From Rhodospirillaceae bacterium (GTDB taxonomy: Bacteria; Pseudomonadota; Alphaproteobacteria; Rhodospirillales; Rhodospirillaceae), in the NCBI GenBank assembly GCA_040219235.1, contig JAVJSV010000011.1, positions 620,001-684,000 on the forward strand: DNA of 64,000 nucleotides, in the 5' to 3' direction. Below, in pieces: positions 10,327 through 20,190 of the stretch. The notes beneath the pieces were generated by a model. It was not told the DNA's origin and made no database searches. It saw nothing but the letters and a program-made list of their open reading frames with translations. A program made the translations under genes and the position numbers. The first letter of the stretch is position 1. Every line of letters starts with the position of its first letter.

Positions 10327-11943
10327 CTATCGGAAGGAAAATTCTTCGGTGGTGGAAATTAGTGCCGCTAGGCGTGCGAACGAACTTTCAATATCCGCTG
10401 CTGCCCCCCAGTTCAGTCCTGTCATAATACCGGCAGGACCAATAGCGTCATCAATTAAAGTGTTTACAACCTGCTCTGACGGTTCGTACCCGATCATACG
10501 CCCCAACCAGAATTCAACCATTTGCGTGGGTGAATCTTGAATGTCTAATGGCGTTTGATTGGCAAATGATGTGGATATTTCTTTTAAATAAAACAACCAA
10601 AGACACAAGTTCCAGGTTGTTAGATTTGCAGTTGTCGAGAACCAATAGCCGTTTACATCTGGCCGTCCATTCGGTGCTGGCCAAGTAAATAGGCCATCTT
10701 TCAGTGGCTCCAGCAGATAGGCCATCCAGGGATGGGCATGCACAACGGTATCGGTTGTTCTGAATAGAGCAATAATACGTTCGAAGGGTCTGCGAATCTT
10801 GGCCGTTGGGTTTTGTCCAACTTCAGGACCGTCGAGTAAAATAGCTTCCATCACACGCTTAATTTGATCGGGAGCATCTTGATGTTGTTTCCAAGCTGCA
10901 ACGGCGCGGTTGTGAACAGCCTCAGGTGGTTTGTCGCCGAAGATACGACGCACAAGTTTGCCGCATACAAACTCAGCGGTTGATGCGTGCCCCGCGGCGA
11001 TATCCAAAACGGCCTGCCCTTGCGCCATGGGTTCAGTTTTACCCGAAAGAGAAACGCCCATGAATTTCTGGGCACCAGAACTATGTTGCAGTGGATTGTA
11101 AAAGAAGTTCCCGGTAATTGGTGCGCGGCCACCGCCAAGGGAGTTTGGTTGTCCGAATTCAACAGTCCAGCCAGACAGCGCTTGCGATGCTGCGATAACG
11201 TCTAAGTCTGAGAAGCCAGCGGATTTCACACCAATAGCTGACCCAAGGCCGACGGGGCCTTGATCGGCAGGGTCTGAATAGCCGAGGTAGGCCTCTTCGC
11301 CCAAAGTGTGAAGTTCTAACAGTTCACGACCGTAGTTCTCATTGGGTAGCTTGGCGACGCTGCTCGCATTGTCCAGATAGAGTAACATTGCTGTCGATGT
11401 AGCATTGGACTCGAGCATTTCACGGAAGTTTCCAAGCGCATGCGGGCGAATGTGTTCCCGGTCATAAACCGGAAGCGTAGCCGAACCAAACTGACTATCG
11501 CCCCGACCGATATTGAAGTGGTTGTGCCAAAAATCGACCATGAATTCGCGGATTTGGAATTCCGCGTGTGCAGCTCTAATCCAAGATGCTGCGGCAATCT
11601 CTTGCTGTATCCGGGCCTGCTCAGCGAATGAAACAGTTTTGCCAGCATCTATCGCAATTTTGAAAAGCGTCTCAGTATCGGCTGCTAGGTAATTGAGCGG
11701 GCGGTTTTCATCGACGTCGGGCCAGCCGCCTTGCGCGTTCTGTTGTCCCCGGTAGGTGATTTTCATGGTTTGAGAAGCAAGATGGGCTGCTAAGCCATTG
11801 TCATCACCAGGGGGGGGATTGAGTTGCTCAGATACATACGTGTCCCAGCCAATAGCTTGGACGTACGCTTCATCGACTTCGCGCGCACCAAAGGTGACGC
11901 GGTTTAGCGCAATTCTTTCGAAACTAGGTTCAGCTGTAAGCAT
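10327..11943 (-). CDS. DUF1800 family protein
   Basis: 538 residues matching the DUF1800 family in layout. An N-terminal helical block starts FERIALNRVTFG, and the signature FWHNHFNIG is near residue 140. NYGRELLELHTLG is near 205 and the C-terminal part carries RRPFERIIALFR. No clear signal peptide is seen. Function is unknown; the family is linked to its DUF1501 partner, here 9 bp downstream. The ATG at 11943 is preceded by GAGGAC. Confidence 0.85.
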   Translation of the reverse strand: MLTAEPSFERIALNRVTFGAREVDEAYVQAIGWDTYVSEQLNPPPGDDNGLAAHLASQTMKITYRGQQNAQGGWPDVDENRPLNYLAADTETLFKIAIDAGKTVSFAEQARIQQEIAAASWIRAAHAEFQIREFMVDFWHNHFNIGRGDSQFGSATLPVYDREHIRPHALGNFREMLESNATSTAMLLYLDNASSVAKLPNENYGRELLELHTLGEEAYLGYSDPADQGPVGLGSAIGVKSAGFSDLDVIAASQALSGWTVEFGQPNSLGGGRAPITGNFFYNPLQHSSGAQKFMGVSLSGKTEPMAQGQAVLDIAAGHASTAEFVCGKLVRRIFGDKPPEAVHNRAVAAWKQHQDAPDQIKRVMEAILLDGPEVGQNPTAKIRRPFERIIALFRTTDTVVHAHPWMAYLLEPLKDGLFTWPAPNGRPDVNGYWFSTTANLTTWNLCLWLFYLKEISTSFANQTPLDIQDSPTQMVEFWLGRMIGYEPSEQVVNTLIDDAIGPAGIMTGLNWGAAADIESSFARLAALISTTEEFSFR

Positions 11944-12360
11944 ATCGTCCTCACTCAGCTAAACCAGAGGCGTATTCAGTAATTAACAACTTACGCCTGG
12001 GTTCATTAAAAATCAATAAACAGACACGCCTATGTTTGTATTGAAAAAGACGAATACAGTGACCCCAGTAATAGACCAAGTAATATGTGAGAAATATTCC
12101 CAAACTATATAATAATGAAGTTATTGGACTCTTGTTCATAGTTTTGTTGTGTATCTAATTACTGCGATTATTAGGTTGCAAACGTCAATTCGTGTAATCG
12201 CGGCAATCGGATAGCCCTTTCCAACCGTTTCTATTTGGCTTGTTTTTCCACATCCTTATTAAGGACGGCTGTCGTTGAGGGTGTGCAAACCAGTTCTTAC
12301 CTTAGAGATGCGCCAAGCAGAGCCTTTGGATGCACCGAGTCGTAACTTTCTTAGGTGCAT
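11944..12360. other. Intergenic region without a supported gene
   Basis: A-T-rich spacer between the DUF1800 start and the TonB receptor terminator. A 62-codon minus-strand frame here has no ribosome-binding site and was not accepted. It should hold the promoter of the DUF1800/DUF1501 pair, but no convincing -35/-10 pair was found. Confidence 0.5.
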
Positions 12361-12386
12361 AAAAAAAGGTCGGCACGAGGCCGACC
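12361..12386 (-). terminator. Rho-independent terminator of the TonB receptor gene
   Basis: On the minus strand a 7-base stem (GGTCGGC / GCCGACC, loop CTCGT) is followed by seven T. It lies 28 bp after the receptor stop codon. Confidence 0.9.
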
Positions 12387-12413
12387 CTTCTCTTCGATGT
12401 TAAAAGCTTGGTC

Positions 12414-14855
12414 TTAGAAGCTGTACTGCACCTCTACACCAAAGTCGCGGCCACGAGGCTGATTGAAGAAGAACCCGCGCCATGAGGAAGACCCGCAAAC
12501 CGCTGCGCCACAAAAGTTGCTGCCTGAGGCGATGCGATAATCACGGAACCGGAGAATGTTGTTGGGTGTCAGGTCGTTCAAAGCATTGGTGATATATCCG
12601 GTCAGCTTCCAATTATCGGCTTCAACGCCCATGCGCAGGTTCAGTTTGTAGGAATCGCCATTGTGCTGGAAGTTAGACACAGAGGTGTAACGCTTTGACT
12701 CGATGTTGAGGTCTGCACGAATAAACCAGTCTGCATCAGCAGAAAGGCTGTCCCGATAAGTACCGTTCAAGTTCAAAGTATGTTTCGGGCTTTTTGGAAG
12801 CTGATTACCAGCTACGTTACCGCCGTTGGCAAGGGTTGGATCATCTTCGCCTGTGAGCAAGGCATGTTGATCATCATTGAATCTTTTGATGGTCGAGTTT
12901 GCAAGGCCGTAACCAAAGCCCAGGGTTAATTCGTCAGTAGCGACCCAATTTCCTTCAACTTCCCCGCCCCAGATTTCTGTAGCCCCGAGGTTGACGAGAA
13001 TGGGTGCGGAGCTTGTGGCACCCTGCCGATCAATTACCTCAATGATGTTGGTCAATGTTTGATTCGACCAATCGATGAAGTATCCACTTACGTTAAAGGT
13101 GGCGCGTCCGTCCATAAGTGTGGACTTCATGCCAGCTTCATAGTTCCAGGACGTTTCTTCTTCAAAGGCGATGGTGCCGTTCGCACGTGCCGCAGCGATG
13201 GACGCGTCGGATTCGTCAAACAGTCCGTCATTGAAGCCGCCTGGCTTGGTTCCTTTGGAGACGAGACCATAAAAAAGTAAATCATCATTCATTTGATAAT
13301 CTAAACTGATACGCGGGGCGAAGCTTGTAAACTTGACGCTCTCGTCTGTGCTTGTAACCGGTGCAATAGCGCCAATTGTGTCTTCCGAGTATCTACCTTC
13401 AGCTACAAAAGTCAGGTCTTCTGTCAGATCATATTCAACATGAGCATAAACTGACCAGTTTTCTACAGTACTGGTAACTGGTTGTACCCGGTCAAATGTG
13501 CCTGGGATTGGGCCAAAGCTCGTTCCAATCGTGCGGTTTTGCGCAATTTCTTCCTCGTCATAATAGGTTAACCCGGCCAAACCCCTTAAGCGTTCCTCTT
13601 GTGGAGACGTAACCTGCAGTTCAAGTGAGTAGTCACGGAAATCATTTGTAAATGCAGCTTGAAGCAGACCGGTGCCAGCTATGGCGCGCTCGCCGATGGT
13701 GTCACCGTCAAAGGCTGTGTTCTCATCATCTTTGTTGTAGGCCGCCCGGGTCATTAAACCCCAATCGCCAATATCAATATCGGCCTGTGCAAGCCAACGC
13801 CAGGATTCTCGCTGAAGGCCCGGTTTTGCAGGGTCAATAACTGTCCCGAAATCATTCACAAGACCGTCAACAAAGTCCGGGATGTTCAAAACAGCCTGAC
13901 GCGGTTGCCCGGTTGATGGGTCACGGGCTTCGAGTTCGCCGCAAATCCATCCTGCTGATGTATCAGGGGCCGTACCACCGGCGCTTACTGGGTTAAGACA
14001 GTTGTGCTCGTCGCGACCTGCGAGGGTTCTTGGGTAATGGCTATCGTCAACTTGACTATAAGATCCCTTAAACGTTAGTTCGACTGTCTCCGATGGTTTG
14101 GCCAGTAGCTTGAAAGTTAGATCTTGGGTTTCTTCTGTGCCGAGCTTTGAGGTGTCACCGCGGGTTGGGGCGACCTGAAATGCGGGCAAAAATGGCAGGC
14201 CAAATTTTGCGTTATTTGCTGAATTTGGTGCCAGATTGTTGTTCCACTCGCCGCCATAGTAGTCCCAGTTCGCTGCGGCGAAGTAATACAGCTTGTCTTC
14301 GATCACCGGCCCACTCATCCATAGGGAGGCTTTAGTGTCCTCGTGGCTGCCATACTTTCCATTGAACTGGCCTTCATGTTCTTCCGTCGGGCGCTTGGTA
14401 ATATAGTTAATGGCACCTGCGAAGGTGGCACGGCCAAACAAGGCTGCCTGAGGCCCACGCACAACTTCGATCCGTTCAAGCGAATCAATAGTAGTTGATG
14501 AAATCGAGTTGGCAACAAAGACGCCGTCAACAAAGAACGACGCGTTTTGGTTGCCAAGGATTGAGGATTGACCGCGAATGACCGGTCGGTCGAAGAAGCG
14601 GCCAAAACCTTTGTCCATGGCAAAGCCAGCGGTCTGTTCCGCCAGTTGGTGAATATTGCTGATACCTTGCTCTCGCAATTGATCAACCGTAAAGGCGGAG
14701 ATCGACAATGGAATGTCCTGAATATTCTCAGCGCGCTTGCGAGAGGTAACAGTGATCTCCTCAATGGCGAGTTGCTGCGCGGATGCTGGCAAAGCGATGC
14801 TAAGTGCTAAAGCACACACGGCAGAAGTTTGAAGTAGTGTTGAGCGTAAAGTCAT
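12414..14855 (-). CDS. TonB-dependent outer-membrane receptor
   Basis: 813 residues. The Sec signal peptide ends near ASAQQ (about 27) and is followed by a TonB-box-like stretch (IEEITVTSRKR). The plug domain reads DIPLSISAF, IRG, SLERIEVVRGPQAALFGR and INYITKRPT (to about 155), then a 22-strand barrel ending in the aromatic C-terminus VEVQYSF. It imports a scarce ligand across the outer membrane using TonB energy. The plug type is that of the large alphaproteobacterial receptor group for complex carbohydrates or siderophores; the ligand cannot be read from sequence. A terminator follows, so it is a separate transcript from the ABC genes upstream. Confidence 0.93.
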   Translation of the reverse strand: MTLRSTLLQTSAVCALALSIALPASAQQLAIEEITVTSRKRAENIQDIPLSISAFTVDQLREQGISNIHQLAEQTAGFAMDKGFGRFFDRPVIRGQSSILGNQNASFFVDGVFVANSISSTTIDSLERIEVVRGPQAALFGRATFAGAINYITKRPTEEHEGQFNGKYGSHEDTKASLWMSGPVIEDKLYYFAAANWDYYGGEWNNNLAPNSANNAKFGLPFLPAFQVAPTRGDTSKLGTEETQDLTFKLLAKPSETVELTFKGSYSQVDDSHYPRTLAGRDEHNCLNPVSAGGTAPDTSAGWICGELEARDPSTGQPRQAVLNIPDFVDGLVNDFGTVIDPAKPGLQRESWRWLAQADIDIGDWGLMTRAAYNKDDENTAFDGDTIGERAIAGTGLLQAAFTNDFRDYSLELQVTSPQEERLRGLAGLTYYDEEEIAQNRTIGTSFGPIPGTFDRVQPVTSTVENWSVYAHVEYDLTEDLTFVAEGRYSEDTIGAIAPVTSTDESVKFTSFAPRISLDYQMNDDLLFYGLVSKGTKPGGFNDGLFDESDASIAAARANGTIAFEEETSWNYEAGMKSTLMDGRATFNVSGYFIDWSNQTLTNIIEVIDRQGATSSAPILVNLGATEIWGGEVEGNWVATDELTLGFGYGLANSTIKRFNDDQHALLTGEDDPTLANGGNVAGNQLPKSPKHTLNLNGTYRDSLSADADWFIRADLNIESKRYTSVSNFQHNGDSYKLNLRMGVEADNWKLTGYITNALNDLTPNNILRFRDYRIASGSNFCGAAVCGSSSWRGFFFNQPRGRDFGVEVQYSF

Positions 14856-15201
14856 TGTTAGGCCCCCAATCTAGGTGGTTGCAGTCTTCTAAGCCAGTAG
14901 GCGTATGTCGATAGTTAAGGTCTATGGCTGAAAACGATGTCAGGTAAACGATCTCCCCACCTCATCCAATGCCGTTCGTTAATTGATTGCAACCATAGAA
15001 ATGGTGGATTCTTTATTCCCCCCTAACTTGTTGCAATAGTGTGACAGGCTGCTCGATTTAAGAGGTATATTTATCTATGATTATTTTAATTATTAGCATA
15101 AAAATCTATGCAGGATGGTTTCCTGAAAAGCTATACTCATGCGCAGGGGCTGGATGCGCAGCAGACCGTTTCACGTTTAATGTGCGCGGGAAACGTGGAG
15201 C
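14856..15201. other. Intergenic region upstream of the TonB receptor
   Basis: No gene is supported. A GGGGG-CC ribosome-binding site lies just upstream of the receptor ATG. The rest is A-T-rich around 15055-15110. No Fur box, B12 box or clear hairpin was recognised. Confidence 0.5.
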
Positions 15202-16890
15202 TTAGGCTACAAAAGCGCGTTCTAAGCTCGGCACGGCCGCCATAAGTGTTTTCGTGTACTCATGGGTTGGGGCCGTCAAAACCTGCTCTGCGTCTCCAGA
15301 TTCGACAACTTTACTTTGGTACATCACGGCCACTTGGTCTGCGATGTGTCGCACAACGGCAACATCATGTGAGATGAACAGATATGTCAGTCCGTGCTCG
15401 TCTTGAAGGTCGAGCAGTAGGTTTAAGATCTGAGCTTGCACAGACACGTCCAACGCGGATGTCGGCTCATCGAGCACAAGTAGTTTTGGGCGCACAGAAA
15501 GTGCGCGTCCAACGGCAATACGCTGTCTCTGGCCACCTGAAAACTCGTGAGGTAAACGGTCGATTTGACTGGCTTCCAGTCCGACCATTTCACACAAGGC
15601 GACGGCCTGTTCGCGAAGTTCTGCTTTGCTGGGAGATTTCCCGACGGTCAGAGGTTCGGTCATAATTCTCCAGACCGGCCAACGCGGATCCAGAGATGAT
15701 TGTGGGTCTTGGAATACGATCTGTATTTCGCGCCGTGTTTCAATATGGTGGTCTTTAATGTTTTTACCGCGATAGATGATTTCTCCATCGGCGAGCTTGT
15801 TCAGTCCAACAACAGCATTGGCCAAGGATGTTTTGCCACATCCTGACTCGCCAACCAGCGCCAAAGTTTCACCTTCTTTGATTTCAACGCTGACGTGATC
15901 AACAGCCGTATGGAATTTTACAGGCCGACCAAAGAAGTTGTAGTCCTTCGGATATCGCACAGTTCCATTCTTAATTTGCAGAATCGTGTTACCCGTGCGC
16001 GCAACGCGCGTGACCTGTCTGACGGGTTCAGCATCAACATTTGTAGTGCCACCTTCCAGCATAGCGGCGGCGACAGTCGCTAAGCGGCTTTTAGCCGGTT
16101 TACCTTCAGGTAATGAATTGAGCAGCGCTTTTGTATAAATATGTTGAGGGTTACCAATGACATCTTTCGTCAGCCCCTCTTCGACAAAATTACCTTTGTA
16201 CATCACGTAGACACGATCGCAGAGTTGGGCAACCACGGCTAAGTCGTGTGTAATCAAAAGTACTGAGGTTCCCGTGGTTCTCGCGCGTTCTTTTAACAAC
16301 TCCAATATCTGAGCTTGAACGGTAACATCCAAAGCCGTCGTGGGTTCGTCAGCGACGATGAGTTTAGGTGAGCAAGAAAACGCCATAGCAATCATCACGC
16401 GCTGGCGCATGCCGCCGGATAACTCGTGCGGAAAAGATTCGTATACGCGCTGAGGGTCGGTGATCTTTGTGTCAGCGAGAAGTTTAAGAGAAAGCTGCTC
16501 CGCTTCATCTTCAGACATATCCTTATGGCGAAGAATGACATCGTTGATTTGATCTTTGACGCGCAATACGGGGTTCAGAGCGGTCATGGGCTCCTGAAAG
16601 ATCATCCCAATCTCTCCGCCACGTATCTGCTGAAGCTCTTGTTCATTCATCTCGCGCACTTCATGCCCGAGGACCGTAATATTACCTGTTGGAACGTTGA
16701 TTTTCGTGCGTGGCAGTAGCTGCAACAGGTTCATGGCCGTGACAGATTTACCTGATCCGGATTCACCAACCACACCTACAATCTCTCCTTCGCCGATGGT
16801 CAGGGAGATTCCTTTAAGGACCTCAAGGGCCCCTGCTTGGCTTAGAAACTCGAGGCGCAAATCTTCGATGCGCACGACAGGCTTAACCAT
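15202..16890 (-). CDS. Peptide/nickel-type ABC transporter ATP-binding protein, fused double ATPase
   Basis: 562 residues carrying two complete ATPase domains, a DppD-DppF-type fusion. The first has Walker A GESGSGKS (about 40), signature LSGGMRQR (about 157) and Walker B LIVADEPT. The second has GESGCGKT (about 350), signature FSGGQRQR (about 455) and Walker B LLVLDEPT. It energises import of oligopeptides or related solutes from the cytosolic face. It lies 38 bp after the second permease gene in one operon. No linked binding protein is present. Confidence 0.92.
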   Translation of the reverse strand: MVKPVVRIEDLRLEFLSQAGALEVLKGISLTIGEGEIVGVVGESGSGKSVTAMNLLQLLPRTKINVPTGNITVLGHEVREMNEQELQQIRGGEIGMIFQEPMTALNPVLRVKDQINDVILRHKDMSEDEAEQLSLKLLADTKITDPQRVYESFPHELSGGMRQRVMIAMAFSCSPKLIVADEPTTALDVTVQAQILELLKERARTTGTSVLLITHDLAVVAQLCDRVYVMYKGNFVEEGLTKDVIGNPQHIYTKALLNSLPEGKPAKSRLATVAAAMLEGGTTNVDAEPVRQVTRVARTGNTILQIKNGTVRYPKDYNFFGRPVKFHTAVDHVSVEIKEGETLALVGESGCGKTSLANAVVGLNKLADGEIIYRGKNIKDHHIETRREIQIVFQDPQSSLDPRWPVWRIMTEPLTVGKSPSKAELREQAVALCEMVGLEASQIDRLPHEFSGGQRQRIAVGRALSVRPKLLVLDEPTSALDVSVQAQILNLLLDLQDEHGLTYLFISHDVAVVRHIADQVAVMYQSKVVESGDAEQVLTAPTHEYTKTLMAAVPSLERAFVA

Positions 16891-16928
16891 AATTGCTCCG
16901 GTCTAAAACTTTAAAGAGGGGCGGTATC

Positions 16929-17831
16929 CTAAACGTCGATGCTCCGACCCTTTTTACGAGAGAGGCTAGCGATACCATCGCCAACCAAGTTCATCGTAAC
17001 AACGGCCATTACAATCGCGCCTGCTGGCACAATCAGCATCCAAGGCGCACGAATCATATACTGCCGACTTTCTGCCAGCATGTTGCCCCATGTCGGCACA
17101 CCCAACGGCGCACCCAAACCAAGGAAGGACAAGGCGCTTTCGGCAATAAGTAGTCCAGCGAAGTGGAAGGCAAAAATGACGAACAGGCTCGCACGCACGC
17201 CAGGGAGTACATGCTTAAACATAATCGCCCAGCGACTTACGCCTGCCAAGCGTGCGGCTTGTACATATTCACGTTGAAACAGGCTGGAGGCTTCGGCGTA
17301 GATAACGCGCATGTAAACTACCCAAGACAACAGCCCGAGTGTCACAACCAGCGTCAAGAAACCCTGACCAACGACGACAACGACACAAATCAGAATCACC
17401 AAGCCAGGCAGTGATTGCAGCGTATAAACAAGTTGGTTAACGATGATACGAAGCCAGCCAGGTTTTTCTGCTGCCAAAAGTCCGAGTGTCGAGCCAAGGA
17501 AGAGGTTGATCACGTTTGCTGTTAGCGCGCAGGCCATTGACCATTGTAAGCCGTCCACCATACGAGACCATAAATCGCGCCCTAGGTGGTCACTGCCAAA
17601 AATGTAACCTTCCTGACCTGGAGGTGTGAATCGCTTCAGCAAGTCGCCCTGCATCGGATCATGGGTTTGTAAAAACTGACCAAAGATGGCCAGGACAGCA
17701 ATAATCGTGAACAGTGTGAAGGCTATGATGATTTCGGGGTTTGCGACCTGCCTGAATTTGTTCCAATCAAAGGTCTTCCCTTCATTGGCCCCCATGAGGC
17801 CACCCGTGCGGCTGACTTTAACTTCTGACAT
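16929..17831 (-). CDS. ABC transporter permease, DppC type
   Basis: About 300 residues with the N-terminal OppC-like segment, some six membrane helices and the ATPase-contact loop EYVQAARLAGVSRWAIMFKHVLP near residue 200. The motif FGSDHLGRDLWSRM near 80 is typical of DppC proteins. The ATG at 17831 is chosen over an in-frame codon 36 bases upstream. It sits 4 bases after the stop of the other permease and has GGGAGG at about 10 bases. Together with the DppB-type subunit it forms the membrane channel. Confidence 0.9.
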   Translation of the reverse strand: MSEVKVSRTGGLMGANEGKTFDWNKFRQVANPEIIIAFTLFTIIAVLAIFGQFLQTHDPMQGDLLKRFTPPGQEGYIFGSDHLGRDLWSRMVDGLQWSMACALTANVINLFLGSTLGLLAAEKPGWLRIIVNQLVYTLQSLPGLVILICVVVVVGQGFLTLVVTLGLLSWVVYMRVIYAEASSLFQREYVQAARLAGVSRWAIMFKHVLPGVRASLFVIFAFHFAGLLIAESALSFLGLGAPLGVPTWGNMLAESRQYMIRAPWMLIVPAGAIVMAVVTMNLVGDGIASLSRKKGRSIDV

Positions 17832-17835
17832 CTGA

Positions 17836-18885
17836 TCAGCCTCCCTTTGTGCGTAAACGGGGGTCAAGGAATTGGAAGCTCAGATCCGTCAATGCATTTA
17901 CAGAAAACACCAATGTTGCAATGCATAGCGCGAGAGCCTGAACCACAGGAAAGTCCAAAGTCTGCGTTGACTCAATCAGCAGCCAACCAATACCTGGCCA
18001 GGCGAAAATCGTTTCTGTGATGACAGCACCACCAACAAGGAAGGCAAACTGAGTGCCGATTAATGCCGCTGCGCCTAACAAGGCGTTTGGTAGGGCATGT
18101 CGCCAGAGCAATGTTGAGGCGGGTGCGCCGCCAGCTCGGGCGGTGCGGATATAATCCTCGCGCATAGCTTCAGCGGTATTCGCTGCTACCACGCGGGTGA
18201 GGCTGGGCATTAGGAACCAAGCCAGACTTGCAGCAGGCAAAATCCAAGTTTTTGATGGCACGGGTACGGGGATGGAAAAACTTTCTGTGATCGCCCATTC
18301 AATGATCGTGCCCCACTCCATGCCGAGGGATGGTAGCCATCTCAGGTTCACCGCAAAAATCTGAATAAAAATGAGGGCGCTCACAAATCCTGGCACTCCC
18401 TGAAACACAAAGATGATGCCAGATACACCGCGGCGATCGGCCCGTTCAGGTTTAAATCCCAGCCAAGCGCCAAGCGGAATCGCAACCAGTATAGACATAG
18501 CCATTGCTAAACCTGCGATTAACAAGGTGGCGGGCAACATTGTCAGTACTTTTTCCATGGCAGGCTCGCCGCTGGCCAACGACTTGCCAAAGTCGCCTTG
18601 CAGCAGGTTACCCATGTAATTGAAGTATTGGACAACAAGCGGCTTATCCAATCCATATTGAATACGGATCGCTTCAAGCTGCTCCGGCGTGGCATCATTG
18701 CCAGCTAAAACAAGAGCAGGGTCTCCTGCCAAGCGCAACATAAAGAACAGCAGTGTTGTTACCGAGAACAGCAACACAGCCAAGCGCATCAGTTGATGCA
18801 GAATCGGAACAAACGGGCCAATAATGGCCTCAAAAGTCCCCCCGGACGGCTTATCCGAAGGGGCGGTTTCAGCTGTTGAGCTCAT
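17836..18885 (-). CDS. ABC transporter permease, DppB type
   Basis: 349 residues, six predicted membrane helices. The DppB signature GLDKPLVVQYFNYMGNLLQGDFGKS is near residues 80-105, and the EAA loop EDYIRTARAGGAPASTLLWRHALPNAL is near 235. It begins the three-gene importer operon, with AGGAG ahead of the ATG. Its N-terminus is longer than usual, with about 25 extra polar residues before the first helix. Confidence 0.9.
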   Translation of the reverse strand: MSSTAETAPSDKPSGGTFEAIIGPFVPILHQLMRLAVLLFSVTTLLFFMLRLAGDPALVLAGNDATPEQLEAIRIQYGLDKPLVVQYFNYMGNLLQGDFGKSLASGEPAMEKVLTMLPATLLIAGLAMAMSILVAIPLGAWLGFKPERADRRGVSGIIFVFQGVPGFVSALIFIQIFAVNLRWLPSLGMEWGTIIEWAITESFSIPVPVPSKTWILPAASLAWFLMPSLTRVVAANTAEAMREDYIRTARAGGAPASTLLWRHALPNALLGAAALIGTQFAFLVGGAVITETIFAWPGIGWLLIESTQTLDFPVVQALALCIATLVFSVNALTDLSFQFLDPRLRTKGG

Positions 18886-19173
18886 GCCTCTCCTGCGTTC
18901 TCTAGTTTATATTTTTCTTATTATTTTTTTATTAAAGTGTTGTGAAGCGCTTTCTATACGACACATTTTTAGCCAAACGACCTAAATCCCGACATTTGAC
19001 CGATATCTGAACATAAGTCTCGTGGCAGGGAACGCAAGCGAAAGCATACCTCCGAGAAAAGATTGCTATCCCTTGGAATTCTAAGGCCGGTGGTGTATCC
19101 CCGAGCAACGTCGGTATCATGCTAAACTAAGGCAAAGCCGACTCGGTTTCGGATCGTAAAGGACGTATCAAAA

Positions 19174-20181
19174 ATGGCTGTTCGTATAGCAATGAATGGA
19201 TTTGGGCGCATTGGCCGCATGGTCTTGAGGGCTTTGGCTGAATCTGGACGTGATGACATAGAAGTCGTTGCCATTAATGACCTAGGCTCACCTGAAGACA
19301 ATGCTCATCTGCTGCGATTTGATTCAGTGCATGGTCCATTGCACATGAACGTGGCCGTTTCTGGCGATTCGATGTCCGTTGGTGACCGGAAGATCAAAGT
19401 CTTGGCTGAGCGTGATCCATCAAAACTGCCTTGGGCAGACCTTGACGTCGATATTGTGGCCGAATGCACAGGTATCTTTTCGGATCGTGATAAGGCATCG
19501 GTCCATTTGGAGGCCGGAGCCAAGCGCGTTTTGGTCTCTGCGCCGTCTAAAGGTGCGGACCTGACGGTTGTTTACGGTGTTAATCATAACAAGCTGTCCT
19601 CTGAGCATCTTATTGTTTCAAATGCATCCTGTACAACCAACTGCCTAGCCCCCGTTGCGCACGTTCTTAATCAATCTTTTGGGTTGAATCACGGTTACAT
19701 GACGACAGTTCATGCCTTCACGGGAGACCAAAGAACGGTCGATACGCTTCACTCTGATCTTCGTCGTGCCCGCGCAGCTTCGGTCAGCATGATTCCAACT
19801 TCTACCGGTGCCGCGAGAGCCGTCGGTGAAGTGCTTCCCGAACTTAAAGGTAAGCTGGATGGGTCCGCCATTCGTGTTCCTACACCGAATGTTTCAATGA
19901 TTGATCTTAAGTGCGTCCTCGACAAAACTGTTACTGAAGATGACATAAATGGCGCAATGCAGGCTGCTGCAGATGGAGCTCTTAAGGGGGTCTTGATAAT
20001 AAATGAGCTTCCATTGGTGTCCATAGATTTCAATCACAGCCCAGCCAGCTCCACGTTCGATGCTACTCAGACGAAGGTTCTTGAAGGTAACTTCGTTCGT
20101 GTTCTGTCGTGGTACGATAACGAATGGGGCTTTTCGAACAGAATGCTCGATACAGCTGTGGCCATGGGTAAGGTGATCTAG
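19174..20181 (+). CDS. gap: Glyceraldehyde-3-phosphate dehydrogenase, type I
   Basis: 335 residues. The NAD-binding N-terminus is [13 protein letters not shown], with Asp36 in VAINDLG suiting NAD. The nucleophile Cys153 is in [12 protein letters not shown], and the catalytic His ([10 protein letters not shown]) is near 180. [14 protein letters not shown] closes the protein. It oxidises glyceraldehyde 3-phosphate to 1,3-bisphosphoglycerate in the cytosol, or the reverse in gluconeogenesis. The ribosome-binding site AAAGGA is clear. pgk starts 9 bp after its stop, so the two glycolytic enzymes are co-transcribed. Confidence 0.96.
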   Translation: MAVRIAMNGFGRIGRMVLRALAESGRDDIEVVAINDLGSPEDNAHLLRFDSVHGPLHMNVAVSGDSMSVGDRKIKVLAERDPSKLPWADLDVDIVAECTGIFSDRDKASVHLEAGAKRVLVSAPSKGADLTVVYGVNHNKLSSEHLIVSNASCTTNCLAPVAHVLNQSFGLNHGYMTTVHAFTGDQRTVDTLHSDLRRARAASVSMIPTSTGAARAVGEVLPELKGKLDGSAIRVPTPNVSMIDLKCVLDKTVTEDDINGAMQAAADGALKGVLIINELPLVSIDFNHSPASSTFDATQTKVLEGNFVRVLSWYDNEWGFSNRMLDTAVAMGKVI

Positions 20182-20190
20182 GAACAGGCC

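Noticed and set aside
11951-12139. 62-codon minus-strand frame with a hydrophobic stretch
   Set aside because: No ribosome-binding site before its ATG, A-T-rich composition and no recognisable family; probably chance.
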